Origin: Paenibacillus glycanilyticus
GTDB taxonomy: Bacteria > Bacillota > Bacilli > Paenibacillales > Paenibacillaceae
NCBI RefSeq assembly: GCF_023715145.1
Contig: NZ_JAMBNP010000004.1
Coordinates: forward strand, 310,001-374,000
DNA length: 64,000 nucleotides
Reading direction: 5' to 3'
Shown here piece by piece: positions 17,619-25,677 of this stretch (positions are counted from its first letter, which is position 1; every line of letters starts with the position of its first letter). Under the pieces are notes generated by a model, which did no database searches, was not told the origin of the DNA, and saw only the letters and a list, made by a program, of their open reading frames with translations. Position numbers and translations under genes: made by a program.

Positions 17619-17624
17619 TATAAT
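17619..17624 (+). promoter_or_regulatory. Probable -10 element of the DUF420 gene
   Basis: A perfect TATAAT about 43 bases before the start codon at 17667; the matching -35 is weak (GATTGC at 17 bases). A TTGACA occurs 32 bases upstream, too far to pair. Confidence 0.35.
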
Positions 17625-17666
17625 GAAGCCATTACCATGTGTCAGGAAGGGAGATCTTTGTTTTAA

Positions 17667-18224
17667 ATGAGCGAAAGATACAATGAACCGGGGCAAACGA
17701 GCAACAAAAATTACACAGGTGCCATCGTCACCATCTCATTGGTCGCTAATATCGTTATTTTACTCTTGTTCTTCTCACCTATTGGCTACAAGGGAGATAT
17801 CGATTTCGACATTACCCTTTTCCCAAGAATCAATGGGGTGTTAAACAGCTTTACCTTCATTTTCCTGCTTGTAGCGTTGTTTGCGATCCTGCGAAAGAAC
17901 GTAAAGCTTCACAAAGGCTTTATTATCGCCGCATTCTCATCTACATTGTTATTCCTTGTCTCCTACTTAACGTTCCATTACATGTCGACGGAGACGGCGA
18001 AATTCGGCGGTGAAGGCATTATTCGGCCGATCTACTTCTTCATTCTGATCTCTCACAGCATTCTGGCGGCTATCATCGTGCCTCTCGCTTTGTTCACTCT
18101 CGTATGGGGATGGACCAATCAGTTGCATAAACATCGTAGAATTGCTCGTTGGACAATGCCGATCTGGCTCTATGTCAGCTTAACCGGGGTTGTCGTATTC
18201 CTGATGATGGCACCTTATTATTAA
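17667..18224 (+). CDS. DUF420 family membrane protein (YozB/CtaM-like)
   Basis: 185 residues with five predicted membrane helices (about 21-41, 58-76, 85-105, 125-148, 163-182). Conserved histidines sit at helix edges: LHKGF, TFHYMS, ISHSILA and HKHRRIARW, as in the DUF420 family whose staphylococcal member CtaM is needed for assembly of the heme aa3 quinol oxidase. The His set suggests heme or copper handling in oxidase maturation. It is monocistronic here with a terminator at 18244. No oxidase gene is in the window. Confidence 0.87.
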   Translation: MSERYNEPGQTSNKNYTGAIVTISLVANIVILLLFFSPIGYKGDIDFDITLFPRINGVLNSFTFIFLLVALFAILRKNVKLHKGFIIAAFSSTLLFLVSYLTFHYMSTETAKFGGEGIIRPIYFFILISHSILAAIIVPLALFTLVWGWTNQLHKHRRIARWTMPIWLYVSLTGVVVFLMMAPYY

Positions 18225-18243
18225 AAGGAATGGAAATCAAGGA

Positions 18244-18269
18244 AAGGCAACTCCAAATGGAGTTGCCTT
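18244..18269. terminator. Bidirectional terminator between DUF420 and NmrA-type genes
   Basis: Perfect 11-pair stem with AAAT loop, flanked by A- and T-rich bases on each side; lies between convergent genes. Confidence 0.75.
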
Positions 18270-18305
18270 CTTTAATGATGTTTGCCCCAAGCTCCCATAT
18301 GCTCC

Positions 18306-19034
18306 TTAGCGTACAGCGTTATCATTTTGACAGGCGAGGCCAACCCTTTTTCTCTTGAAAGGCCCATCGAGCTCCATATGGTCCATCATGCATTTGACAA
18401 CATCATCATAAGCAACGTCTAGATCTTGAAGTCGGCTGAACAAATAACCGGCTAGATCTGCCTCGGAATATTCCTTAATCGCCTTCGGAATGGATAGGGG
18501 TAAGACTTCCGTTGTCACATTTAGATGGCTGGGCGCCGGAGGCTCAGTCGAATCAAGCATGGTTCCCGGACACATAATGGACCAATCGAGCTTTGATTGC
18601 AGCAATCGTTCATAGTTTCGGTTGTGGGTTTTGTACGCAGGCGGGAAGCCTGGAAGATTATTGCCAATGAAATCCGTGTATGGAATATCCAGCAGGCCAG
18701 CGCCTCCCATTACCCATACCCTTCCGGTAAAGCTAGGATGAACTTCGCATTGGCTTATAATATTATCAACGAGACGAACAAACTCATCTCCTTGACCCGC
18801 ATGGCCGGCAGCAATAATAACGGCGTCTTGATGCGAGAGCGCCTCTCTAACGCTTGCCGGATTCAGGATATCGTCCACGACCACCCTCACCTGTCTGGCG
18901 GAACTCTCTCCTTGCTGCTCGTAGAACTTCTCGGAGTTTCGCACGAATGCAGTCATTTCATGTCCCCTTCTATACCCTTGCTCCAGCGCTCTTCTTCCCG
19001 TATTTCCCGTTGCTCCGAAAACAATGATTTTCAT
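18306..19034 (-). CDS. NAD(P)-binding oxidoreductase, NmrA/atypical SDR type
   Basis: 242 residues. The N-terminal nucleotide motif VFGATGNTGRRALEQG is the GxxGxxG fingerprint of atypical SDRs; the catalytic YxxxK pair of classical SDRs is absent. Such proteins act as NAD(P)H-dependent quinone or disulfide-stress reductases. The gene lies 193 bases downstream of an HxlR regulator in the same direction, and two near-identical palindromes in the gap fit control by that regulator. The pairing is typical for HxlR-type redox or electrophile response units. Confidence 0.86.
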   Translation of the reverse strand: MKIIVFGATGNTGRRALEQGYRRGHEMTAFVRNSEKFYEQQGESSARQVRVVVDDILNPASVREALSHQDAVIIAAGHAGQGDEFVRLVDNIISQCEVHPSFTGRVWVMGGAGLLDIPYTDFIGNNLPGFPPAYKTHNRNYERLLQSKLDWSIMCPGTMLDSTEPPAPSHLNVTTEVLPLSIPKAIKEYSEADLAGYLFSRLQDLDVAYDDVVKCMMDHMELDGPFKRKRVGLACQNDNAVR

Positions 19035-19121
19035 CGTTTTTCCTCCTTTATTTAATGACTCCGTTTATTCATCTCTGAATTGATTCAAGCATAGCATCGC
19101 TTAAAAATCTTGATAAGAACG

Positions 19122-19154
19122 CACTTTAAAGTGGGGACCTTACTTTAAAGTAAG
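19122..19154. promoter_or_regulatory. Tandem HxlR-type operators
   Basis: Two palindromes share the core ACTTTAAAGT: 19122-19133 (12 bases) and 19139-19154 (16 bases, perfect). Their centres are 19 bases apart, close to two helix turns, so two dimers would bind the same face. They sit about 90-120 bases ahead of the oxidoreductase start. Confidence 0.6.
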
Positions 19155-19226
19155 TTTTAAACAGACAGAGTGATTCGGAAAAAATTTGACCGCAAACAAA
19201 AAAACTGCCAAGGATGGCAGCTTTCT

Positions 19227-19559
19227 TTATGACGCGGATTCTTCAAATTTCCGTTTATTATGATTTTCTCCCCAAGCACACATAACTTCAGCCACAGGAA
19301 TCAATGTTTTACCATATTCGCTAAGAGAATATTCTACTTTTGGAGGGACGGTCGGGTAGACCGTTCGATCGATTATGCCCTCTCGTTCCAAATCCCGAAG
19401 ATGTTGGGAAAGCATTTTTTGGGAAGCATCGGGTATAAGCTTTTCCAGATCGTTGAATCGTTTATTGGATTGTATCAAATGCCATAAAATCATTGGCTTC
19501 CATTTGCCGCCTAAAACATGAATGATTGTCTCCACCGGGCATTCAAGCTGATGAATCAT
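19227..19559 (-). CDS. HxlR-family winged helix regulator
   Basis: 110 residues, the family's normal length. The signature ECPVETIIHVLGGKWK at the start carries the near-N-terminal Cys (residue 6) that serves as a redox or electrophile sensor in YodB-type members, followed by LIQSNKRFNDLEKLI and MLSQHLRDLEREG of the winged helix. Its probable target is the adjacent NmrA-type oxidoreductase. A taccttNaaggta palindrome at 19576-19588, just before its start, could allow autoregulation. Confidence 0.9.
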   Translation of the reverse strand: MIHQLECPVETIIHVLGGKWKPMILWHLIQSNKRFNDLEKLIPDASQKMLSQHLRDLEREGIIDRTVYPTVPPKVEYSLSEYGKTLIPVAEVMCAWGENHNKRKFEESAS

Positions 19560-19575
19560 TGATAAATCATCCCCT

Positions 19576-19588
19576 TACCTTGAAGGTA
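19576..19588. promoter_or_regulatory. Possible autoregulatory operator of the HxlR gene
   Basis: Palindrome TACCTT-G-AAGGTA 16 bases ahead of the start at 19559; same architecture as the tandem operators but with different core bases. Confidence 0.3.
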
Positions 19589-19791
19589 GCTGCTTGCTCA
19601 CAAAGCAACTCTTAACAAAATCTTACAGAATAATTGCGGCCGGGTCAATCAAATCCATTGAAACAAACTATTCTAAGCCGCCCTTCCCGCTGCTGTCTTC
19701 AATATTTCTTAAACATGCCAACGGACTTCTGACTCGTGTATTATAGGAACATTATATTTAATGTTAACGACACAAACACCTCATAACACCA

Positions 19792-19815
19792 AAGAGCCGC
19801 ATTAACGCGGCTCTT
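19792..19815 (-). terminator. Terminator downstream of GAPDH gene
   Basis: Nine-pair stem AAGAGCCGC/GCGGCTCTT with a six-base loop, 49 bases past the minus-strand stop at 19864. U-tract is short. Confidence 0.55.
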
Positions 19816-19863
19816 GATAAGATAAAGTTAGGCTGTACGGTTTGTCTGCCCCTTGTGTTTAAG

Positions 19864-20862
19864 TTATTTATTCGCCAAAAATGCCGCAACCTCCGCCAGG
19901 CGAGTAGCGAAGCCCCATTCATTGTCATACCACGTCGCGACGGACAGGAGCTCCCCTTCCACGTGAGTGAGAGGCAGATCAATGATTGAGGTATGCGGGT
20001 CTCCAACGATCCGCGACGACGCCCATTCGTCCTCGAGTACGTCCATGACGCCTTTCAGGTCTCCTTCTCGCGAGGCGCGGCGGAACATATCGTTCACTTC
20101 CTGCACCGAGCATGGTTTCTCGGTGATCAGGTTAAGCTCGGCGATGCTGCCCGTGCGGGTCGGAATGCGGTACGCTTTGCCCGTAATCTGCAGGTCCGGC
20201 CAGATGAACTTGAGCGCCTTGGCCGCGCCTGAAGAAGACGGAATGATGTTTTCGGCCGCCGCCCACGAGTCCCGGCGGTCCCGCATCGGCTGATCCGTCA
20301 ACGATTGCGTATTGGTATAGGAATGGACCGTGGAGAACAGTCCGAATTTGATCCCGTAGTTTTCTTTAACCAGCTTTACGACGGCGGCCAAGGCTTTAGT
20401 CGTGCAGCTGGCCATGCTGATGATCCGGTGCTTGTCGGGATCGAAGCTGTCGAGGTTGATGCCCTTAAGCAGCACCGCGTCGCAATCGTCGAGGGATTTG
20501 CTCGGGCCGCTGATCAGAACGCGTTTTGCGCCGCGGTCCAAATGGACCTGCGCGACGGAACGGACGACGGCACGGCCCGTGCAGTCGACAACGAGATCCA
20601 CGCCGAGTGCCTTCCAGTCCGGTACTTCCTGAGAGGAATTAATATATAGAATCTCTCGTCCGCCGATGACCATGACACCCTCTTTGGAGGATACGTCCTC
20701 GTGCCAACGCTTATAGTTGGAATCCACCTCGAACAGAGCGGCAAGCGTGCCCTCGTCCTTGATATCCGATACCGAAACCGGAACAAAGAGCTTGTCCTGA
20801 AGAGCGACGCGCAGCAATTGTCTGCCGATGCGGCCGAATCCGAATATCGCAATTTTACCCAT
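19864..20862 (-). CDS. Type I glyceraldehyde-3-phosphate dehydrogenase-like enzyme, divergent
   Basis: 332 residues from the ATG at 20862 (GGAGG eight bases upstream). NAD fingerprint FGFGRIGRQ at the start, catalytic Cys in MASCTTKAL, His in STVHSYTN, and C-terminal YDNEWGF. It departs from glycolytic GapA: the usual SCTTN becomes SCTTK, the PTPNVS phosphate-region segment reads PTRTGS, and the S-loop reads TDQPMRDRRDSW. The gene is visibly richer in G+C than its flanks, and it is not linked to pgk, tpi or a CggR regulator. It is therefore probably a paralog with altered substrate or cofactor preference, perhaps acquired; the glycolytic role is unlikely to rest on it. Confidence 0.82.
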   Translation of the reverse strand: MGKIAIFGFGRIGRQLLRVALQDKLFVPVSVSDIKDEGTLAALFEVDSNYKRWHEDVSSKEGVMVIGGREILYINSSQEVPDWKALGVDLVVDCTGRAVVRSVAQVHLDRGAKRVLISGPSKSLDDCDAVLLKGINLDSFDPDKHRIISMASCTTKALAAVVKLVKENYGIKFGLFSTVHSYTNTQSLTDQPMRDRRDSWAAAENIIPSSSGAAKALKFIWPDLQITGKAYRIPTRTGSIAELNLITEKPCSVQEVNDMFRRASREGDLKGVMDVLEDEWASSRIVGDPHTSIIDLPLTHVEGELLSVATWYDNEWGFATRLAEVAAFLANK

Positions 20863-21027
20863 TTTCTCATCCTCCATGTGCATGATGTTTTCGACGGGTA
20901 TAGTGTACGCAAGTTTGAACATTAAATATCCAAAGATGGCCATTTTTTTGTCACCAAGGCTAACGAGGATTTCAAAAATAGCCAGATCCTTTTACAGCAG
21001 CAGACTAATGGTGATGACGATGGATAT

Positions 21028-21056
21028 GGAGCATCCTGCCGACGGCAGACTGCTCC
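21028..21056. repeat. Copy B of repeated hairpin
   Basis: Outer arms GGAGCA/TGCTCC with an inner CTGCC-gac-GGCAG stem. Nearly the same as the 16615-16642 hairpin, including the run GGCAGACTGCTCC. It lies in the gap between the small membrane gene and the GAPDH gene; the short T-run follows only on the plus strand. Confidence 0.5.
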
Positions 21057-21091
21057 GCTGTTTTATCGTTCAAACTAAGTTCAAACCACGA

Positions 21092-21274
21092 TTATTTGGT
21101 TTTCCTCTTATAATATCTATCTATAAACCCTATTAAAATATGTAAAATTGTAATTAAAGCTGCCATCTGTACAGACTTATTAAAGTCAATCCCGATAAAA
21201 TAATAACTCATGAGCCATATCGCAATAAAATAAACTCCCCATCCGAGTATAAGTTTATATCTCCCCTTCCTCAT
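21092..21274 (-). CDS. Small two-helix membrane protein
   Basis: 60 residues, two predicted membrane segments (about 8-28 and 34-52) with a basic C-terminus (DRYYKRKTK). Its ATG overlaps the stop of the upstream P-loop kinase gene (ATGA), so they are co-translated. No family recognised. Confidence 0.65.
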   Translation of the reverse strand: MRKGRYKLILGWGVYFIAIWLMSYYFIGIDFNKSVQMAALITILHILIGFIDRYYKRKTK

Positions 21275-21831
21275 TGTCTTATACGCTCGTTAATTTCCGT
21301 AATCTTCTCAATAATCATCGGTACGTCTACTTCATTGCTTCTGACTACATATAGATAGTCAGCTTCGTCTTTCTCCGGCACCGATATCTCGTTCTTTAGT
21401 TGTCGGGCAAGCACGTCTTCGAACGTTGAGCCACTCCGAAAAATGTCTTTGCTGCGCTGACTTTCCTTTACCCGTATTTGAAGTACGTCCTCCGGAATAT
21501 CGAAATAAACGAGAATGGCAATAAACCCTTTGCTTCGAAAATAGTTCAATACTTCCATGCGACCTTTTCGCGCGAGATTAGAATTGCATAACACGATATG
21601 ACAATCGGTCTGATTTACCGCGTAATCGATTATCGATTGAGTAACCGCATATTTCAGCTTATTTGGGCCTTCTTTAGGACGCAGCGATTCATAATAAGCG
21701 TTTATGAACGATGCGTGATTGTCTTGGTCAATCATAACGGCATTCTTTAATTGCAACTCTAACTGCTTTGCGAATGTCGTCTTACCGCTATGCGTTTTAC
21801 CTATCGTTACGACTACAATTCTATTCGTCAT
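21271..21831 (-). CDS. P-loop kinase / AAA-type nucleotide-binding protein
   Basis: 186 residues from the ATG at 21831 with AGGAGG five bases upstream. Walker A is GKTHSGKTTFAKQ near residue 10, a DQDN segment follows about 35, and VLCNSNLARKGR resembles the acceptor/lid region of polynucleotide- or Zeta-toxin-type small-molecule kinases. Cytoplasmic. It is translationally coupled to a two-helix membrane protein. No antitoxin-like gene precedes it, so a toxin role is not supported. Confidence 0.78.
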   Translation of the reverse strand: MTNRIVVVTIGKTHSGKTTFAKQLELQLKNAVMIDQDNHASFINAYYESLRPKEGPNKLKYAVTQSIIDYAVNQTDCHIVLCNSNLARKGRMEVLNYFRSKGFIAILVYFDIPEDVLQIRVKESQRSKDIFRSGSTFEDVLARQLKNEISVPEKDEADYLYVVRSNEVDVPMIIEKITEINERIRQ

Positions 21832-22009
21832 AAAAGCCTCCTTCCTTTGCTTACACTTTATTCCACAGATTATGATGCATTCCCTCCTATAGAGCATGAA
21901 GCAGCTAGGGGCGGCGCTAAGCTTTTATGAGTCTACTAAAAAATAAAATATCAATGAAAAATAATTCGTCACTCAGTTGTATTACAAGTGTTAAGGAGGA
22001 GGTGCTGAA

Positions 22010-22882
22010 ATGTTCCATTTATTTGACCCTAATAAATCTATTTATAAGCTTGCAATGTCGAAATTGCGAACCAGCAAAAACTTCAAAAAGGCAACCTCTC
22101 GGAAGTTAAAGCGCGCATTAGCGAACACAACAAACAACTCTACAATAAATAAGGAGCGGATTATTATGGAAAAGAACAAAAAGAAATGGACGGGTTGGAC
22201 AGTAGGTATCGCGGCATGCGCGGTCTTGGCAGCTGGCGTTATTAGTGTCAATCAGAATCCAAACAACACGGTACCTTCACCGACTAAGCAGGAACAGACG
22301 GCTGATGCGACAACAAACTCTCCTATTAAAGGCAAAGTATCGGTTAATATTGAAGGCGTAATTTCCGAAGTAAGCGAGGATGGAAAAAGCTTCAAGGTAG
22401 GCGGATTGTGGGTTGAAGTAACCGATCAAACGCAGCTGGGAAGCAGCGAGCCTACTGCGGCGGAGCCGTCCCAGGAGCTGCTCAATAAGGAATTTAAAGT
22501 AGGCGATATCGTGTCCGGTTATACCTCCCAAGATGTAAGCACAAGCAATGTAAAGGCTGATGTAATCTACAACTTGATTGCGCCTCAAAAGGATGATGCC
22601 GGCAAGCCTGCTACTACAGCCAAGATGGCGGCAAATCTAAACGGCGTCATCTCTGAAGTAAGCGAAGACGGCAAGAGCTTTAAGGTTAATGATGTTTGGG
22701 TAACGGTTACTCCTGACACGATAATGGGCATCACTGAACCAACAGCCGGCGAGCAATCCGATGAATTGCTGGAAAAAGAATTCAAAGTTGGGAACTTGGT
22801 CTCCGGTTTTACAACGGATGACCTGAGCAGCGGCAAAGTAAATGCCGCACGCATCTACAACAATATGCCTTACGCAGGATAA
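22010..22882 (+). CDS. Membrane-anchored protein with two DUF5666-like repeats
   Basis: 290 residues from the ATG at 22010, which has GGAGGAGGT seven bases upstream. A second in-frame ATG at 22166 also has a good site (AAGGAG, nine bases), giving a 238-residue form that begins MEKNKKKWTGW directly before the membrane helix (about 63-80 of the long form). Outside the membrane come a Thr/Pro linker and two repeats of about 85 residues, each starting GVISEVSEDGKSFKV and ending in a xxxFKVGxxVSG block. The repeats match the small beta domain called DUF5666. Long form has a basic cytoplasmic tail of 50 residues. Role unknown. A terminator follows. Confidence 0.75.
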   Translation: MFHLFDPNKSIYKLAMSKLRTSKNFKKATSRKLKRALANTTNNSTINKERIIMEKNKKKWTGWTVGIAACAVLAAGVISVNQNPNNTVPSPTKQEQTADATTNSPIKGKVSVNIEGVISEVSEDGKSFKVGGLWVEVTDQTQLGSSEPTAAEPSQELLNKEFKVGDIVSGYTSQDVSTSNVKADVIYNLIAPQKDDAGKPATTAKMAANLNGVISEVSEDGKSFKVNDVWVTVTPDTIMGITEPTAGEQSDELLEKEFKVGNLVSGFTTDDLSSGKVNAARIYNNMPYAG

Positions 22883-22896
22883 GAGGATAGACGAAG

Positions 22897-22925
22897 AAAA
22901 GCACCTTTTGCGGGTGCTTTTTCTC
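22897..22925 (+). terminator. Terminator of the DUF5666-like gene
   Basis: Nine-pair stem AAAAGCACC/GGTGCTTTT with TTTTGCG loop and TTCTC tail, 15 bases past the stop. Confidence 0.75.
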
Positions 22926-22929
22926 ATTC

Positions 22930-23181
22930 TTAAAATTGAGGAGAACCCGGCGGCAAGCCGCTCAGCTTCTCCAGCCTTTGGCAAATCTCGTGCTGCCATT
23001 CGACATCCCCGGCTATGGACGCGGCCAGCGATAAATTGTACAAACCGGCTAATTGCCTCATATGCATAGCATTGACCGCCAGGCAGTGCTCGAAATCCGC
23101 CTGCTCTTCACTGGTCAGACGCCTGCTACCTCGAATGATCCATAACTCAGCAAGCCGTTCATGTATCGGCAGAATGGTCAT
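22930..23181 (-). CDS. Small Paenibacillus-type conserved protein (DUF7667-like)
   Basis: 83 residues from the ATG at 23181 with GGGAGG six bases upstream. The pattern IHERLAELWIIR, LTSEEQADFEHCLAVNA and AGDVEWQHEICQRLE matches a family of short helical proteins that recurs in Paenibacillus genomes. All-helical, cytoplasmic, no known activity. It stands alone between convergent and tandem neighbours. Confidence 0.72.
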   Translation of the reverse strand: MTILPIHERLAELWIIRGSRRLTSEEQADFEHCLAVNAMHMRQLAGLYNLSLAASIAGDVEWQHEICQRLEKLSGLPPGSPQF

Positions 23182-23296
23182 ACTTGGCCTCCCTCTTACG
23201 TCTTTTGCTATTAGCCAGTATGACCAAAAATGTAAGCTTCCAAGCACTAGCAGCGGAGCGGCCTTGGGGATGAATCTAGCCCGGGAAGCGAAGCAA

Positions 23297-24790
23297 TCAC
23301 CAAGTCCTTCCTTCTTGTTCGATGTATATCGGATTCGTCAAACAGGTCACTGCCGATTGCTTCAATCCCTCCACGCTGCGTCGTGCCTCCAGCCTGTAGA
23401 ACAACCGGTCGCTTGAGCCATGGAATTCCAGCAGGACCTGACCGTTCTCCGCTTCAACCGTTCGCGGCGCAACGGCGCCTGCAAGTACCACGGCATCCGG
23501 CTCCCAAGGAGCGCAGTTTTTATTGTCCGGCGCATCGAACTCGAGAATCTCGGCGACTTCCCGCTGAACGGTCCAGCCGCCGGCTTCAGCGGCATCCTGC
23601 TCCCATTGTCTTGCCTCGATGGACGCATGCGAATCGGCAATGTCCCATATTGCCTCGATGCCGCGGTCCGACCATAAGGCTACGCGGTCGCCTTTGGCTC
23701 CGCAAACGTTGATCGTCAGCGGGATCCCGTCCTTTCCATCGACGGCCGTCAAAGGAATGGTCTGGCCAATGCCATACTCGCCGGCCGTAAGAGCCAAGCA
23801 AGTCTCGTCAGGATCGAATTGCAGCACGACGCGGCCCTGACGAATACCCGCCAGCACGCCTTGCGCCGTGTCGGTTTCCGCCCAAACGGATGCCGTTGGC
23901 CGGCCGTGTTTTACAAATCGTTCCTCCCGGTGAGCGTCGCTCCCGCCAAGGGCGATCAAGCGGTGACCCTGAGCAAGCTGCCCTTGCCACCAAGCAAGCG
24001 CGCGCTCATTCAGTCCTCGCCACGGGCCGTTCCATACCTCTATAGCATCATACGGCAAGTCAAATCCGAGCTCCCATGGACAAGACGGGCAGAACGGATG
24101 ATTAAGCGACACGAAGCCTCCGCGCTTGCGCGCTTCACCGAGCACCTCGCCTGCTTGTTCCGACGTCGTGACGCGAAAATCCATCAGCGCATCCGACACG
24201 CCAAGGACGTTGGCATGGCCAAAATAGCTTGTCAGCTCCACGCCAGGAATGACCAGCAGCTCTTCGTCGGGAACAAGCGTCTCATGATTCTGAGAAGTCG
24301 TATTATGATCCGTTAGCGCCATAAATTCCAGACCGCGGGCCTTGCATGATTCCTTCGCCTGCCCGATCGTGTAGCTCCCGTCGCTGTGCACGCTGTGCAT
24401 GTGTAGATCGCCTTTCATCCACCGGCCATGCGGTCTCGTTAACTCGACTTCGATGATAACCTCCGCTCCGCCTTCAGGGATTTTGTACGCTCCGAGCAGC
24501 ACGGCCCATTCGCCCTCGACAATCGGTTCGGCCAGATAGCCCGGGGTCGCTTTCTCTGTACCGACGAAGAACGCTTCGCGAGCGCCGCCGCTCCAGCCGA
24601 CGATTCGCTTCGGCGAGCGAAGGCCAATATCGACGACCGCTGCTCCCCCGGCTGCCTCACGTTCATAGCGATAAGCGATATCGATACGCTCCACAGCTCC
24701 TTCCACCGCGAAAGGAACCTCCAAATAAGAACGCTGCTCTTCTTTGTCAATCCATCTGCGCAGCACGAACCGCTGTTTCTTCATCTCCAT
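23297..24790 (-). CDS. CehA/McbA family PHP-type metallohydrolase
   Basis: 497 residues from the second of two adjacent ATGs (GGAGG seven bases upstream). After an N-terminal beta domain (about 1-120) comes a PHP domain: KGDLHMHSVHSDGSYT, ALTDHNTTS, IPGVELTSYFGHA, LNHPF and GGSDAH provide the metal-binding His, Asp and Glu. A further beta domain forms the C-terminus. Family members hydrolyse phosphodiester, phosphonate or carbamate-type bonds. No signal peptide, so it acts on imported material. It is the last gene of the sugar ABC operon, and a glycerophosphodiesterase lies across the LacI promoter, so a phosphodiester-containing carbohydrate is a reasonable substrate. Confidence 0.87.
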   Translation of the reverse strand: MEMKKQRFVLRRWIDKEEQRSYLEVPFAVEGAVERIDIAYRYEREAAGGAAVVDIGLRSPKRIVGWSGGAREAFFVGTEKATPGYLAEPIVEGEWAVLLGAYKIPEGGAEVIIEVELTRPHGRWMKGDLHMHSVHSDGSYTIGQAKESCKARGLEFMALTDHNTTSQNHETLVPDEELLVIPGVELTSYFGHANVLGVSDALMDFRVTTSEQAGEVLGEARKRGGFVSLNHPFCPSCPWELGFDLPYDAIEVWNGPWRGLNERALAWWQGQLAQGHRLIALGGSDAHREERFVKHGRPTASVWAETDTAQGVLAGIRQGRVVLQFDPDETCLALTAGEYGIGQTIPLTAVDGKDGIPLTINVCGAKGDRVALWSDRGIEAIWDIADSHASIEARQWEQDAAEAGGWTVQREVAEILEFDAPDNKNCAPWEPDAVVLAGAVAPRTVEAENGQVLLEFHGSSDRLFYRLEARRSVEGLKQSAVTCLTNPIYIEQEGRTW

Positions 24791-24801
24791 CATACTTCCT
24801 C

Positions 24802-25677
24802 CTATTCTTTGCTGGCTCCGAGCAGGATGCCCTTCATGAAATACTTCTGCACGAACGGATATACCGCCAGCAGCGGAAGGATGCTGATGACGATACCTGC
24901 CATCCGCACGTTGGTTGTGACCATATAGGTACCGGAATTGCTGCTCGTATCGATGATCATCGCCTTCAGCGCGACCTGGAGCGTATACTTCATGGAATCG
25001 TTAATGAACATGACCGGCGCGGTGAACATATTCCACCGTCCGACGAACTCGAACAGCGTCACGGTTGCAAGACCCGCAGCGGCTAGACGCATATACATCG
25101 TCAGGAAGATACGGAACTCGCCGGCGCCGTCGATCTTGGCCGACTCCGACATCTCGTAAGGGACGTTCAGGAAGAAGCTGCGCATGAGCAGGATCGAGAA
25201 CCCAGACACGAGACCCGACAGTACTAGAGAGCTCAGCGTGTTGATCAGATGCAAGTCTTTGTTAACCACATAGAGCGGAATCATAATCGCTTCCTGGGGC
25301 AGCATCATCGTGATCAGAATGAACGTCAGCATTATCTTCTTTCCCGGTAGACGAGGATAGATGAATACATAACCGGCTAAGCTGGACAGCAGCACATGCA
25401 GCACGGTGCCGATCACGGTTACGATAACGCTGTTCATCAGGGGACGCCAGATATCCAGGCTTTTCCATACAATGGCATAGCCCTCCGCGCTGAACTGCTT
25501 GGGCCACAGCACGATTTCCGGCCTCATGGAGGCGATGCCCGAAGAGAAGGACAGCGCCAGTACGTTAATGAACGGAATAATCATGGTAAGCATGAGACCA
25601 AACAAGAACAAGACATTCAACGCGTCGAACACTTTACTCTTCCAGCCAAGCCGTTCGAATCGATCGGACATAGTCAT
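24802..25677 (-). CDS. Carbohydrate ABC transporter permease (YtcP/MalG-like)
   Basis: 291 residues with six membrane helices. The EAA loop is visible in the region ESAKIDGAGEFRIFLTMYMR, and the C-terminus PFVQKYFMKGILLGASKE is the usual end of YtcP-type permeases. Start codon overlaps the stop of the upstream permease gene (TAATG). It forms the transmembrane dimer with that LplB-type permease. As in most such operons there is no ATPase gene; a shared MsmX-like ATPase encoded elsewhere would energise it. Confidence 0.92.
   Translation of the reverse strand: MTMSDRFERLGWKSKVFDALNVLFLFGLMLTMIIPFINVLALSFSSGIASMRPEIVLWPKQFSAEGYAIVWKSLDIWRPLMNSVIVTVIGTVLHVLLSSLAGYVFIYPRLPGKKIMLTFILITMMLPQEAIMIPLYVVNKDLHLINTLSSLVLSGLVSGFSILLMRSFFLNVPYEMSESAKIDGAGEFRIFLTMYMRLAAAGLATVTLFEFVGRWNMFTAPVMFINDSMKYTLQVALKAMIIDTSSNSGTYMVTTNVRMAGIVISILPLLAVYPFVQKYFMKGILLGASKE

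Larger units (their letters stand above)
19560..19863. other. Gene-free interval between HxlR and GAPDH genes
   Basis: Holds the palindrome at 19576-19588, an AT-rich upstream region of the HxlR gene and the terminator at 19792-19815. No gene seen. Confidence 0.5.

Noticed and set aside
21271-21831. Zeta-toxin-type kinase toxin
   Set aside because: Walker A is present, but no antitoxin-like gene is linked and the partner is a small membrane protein.
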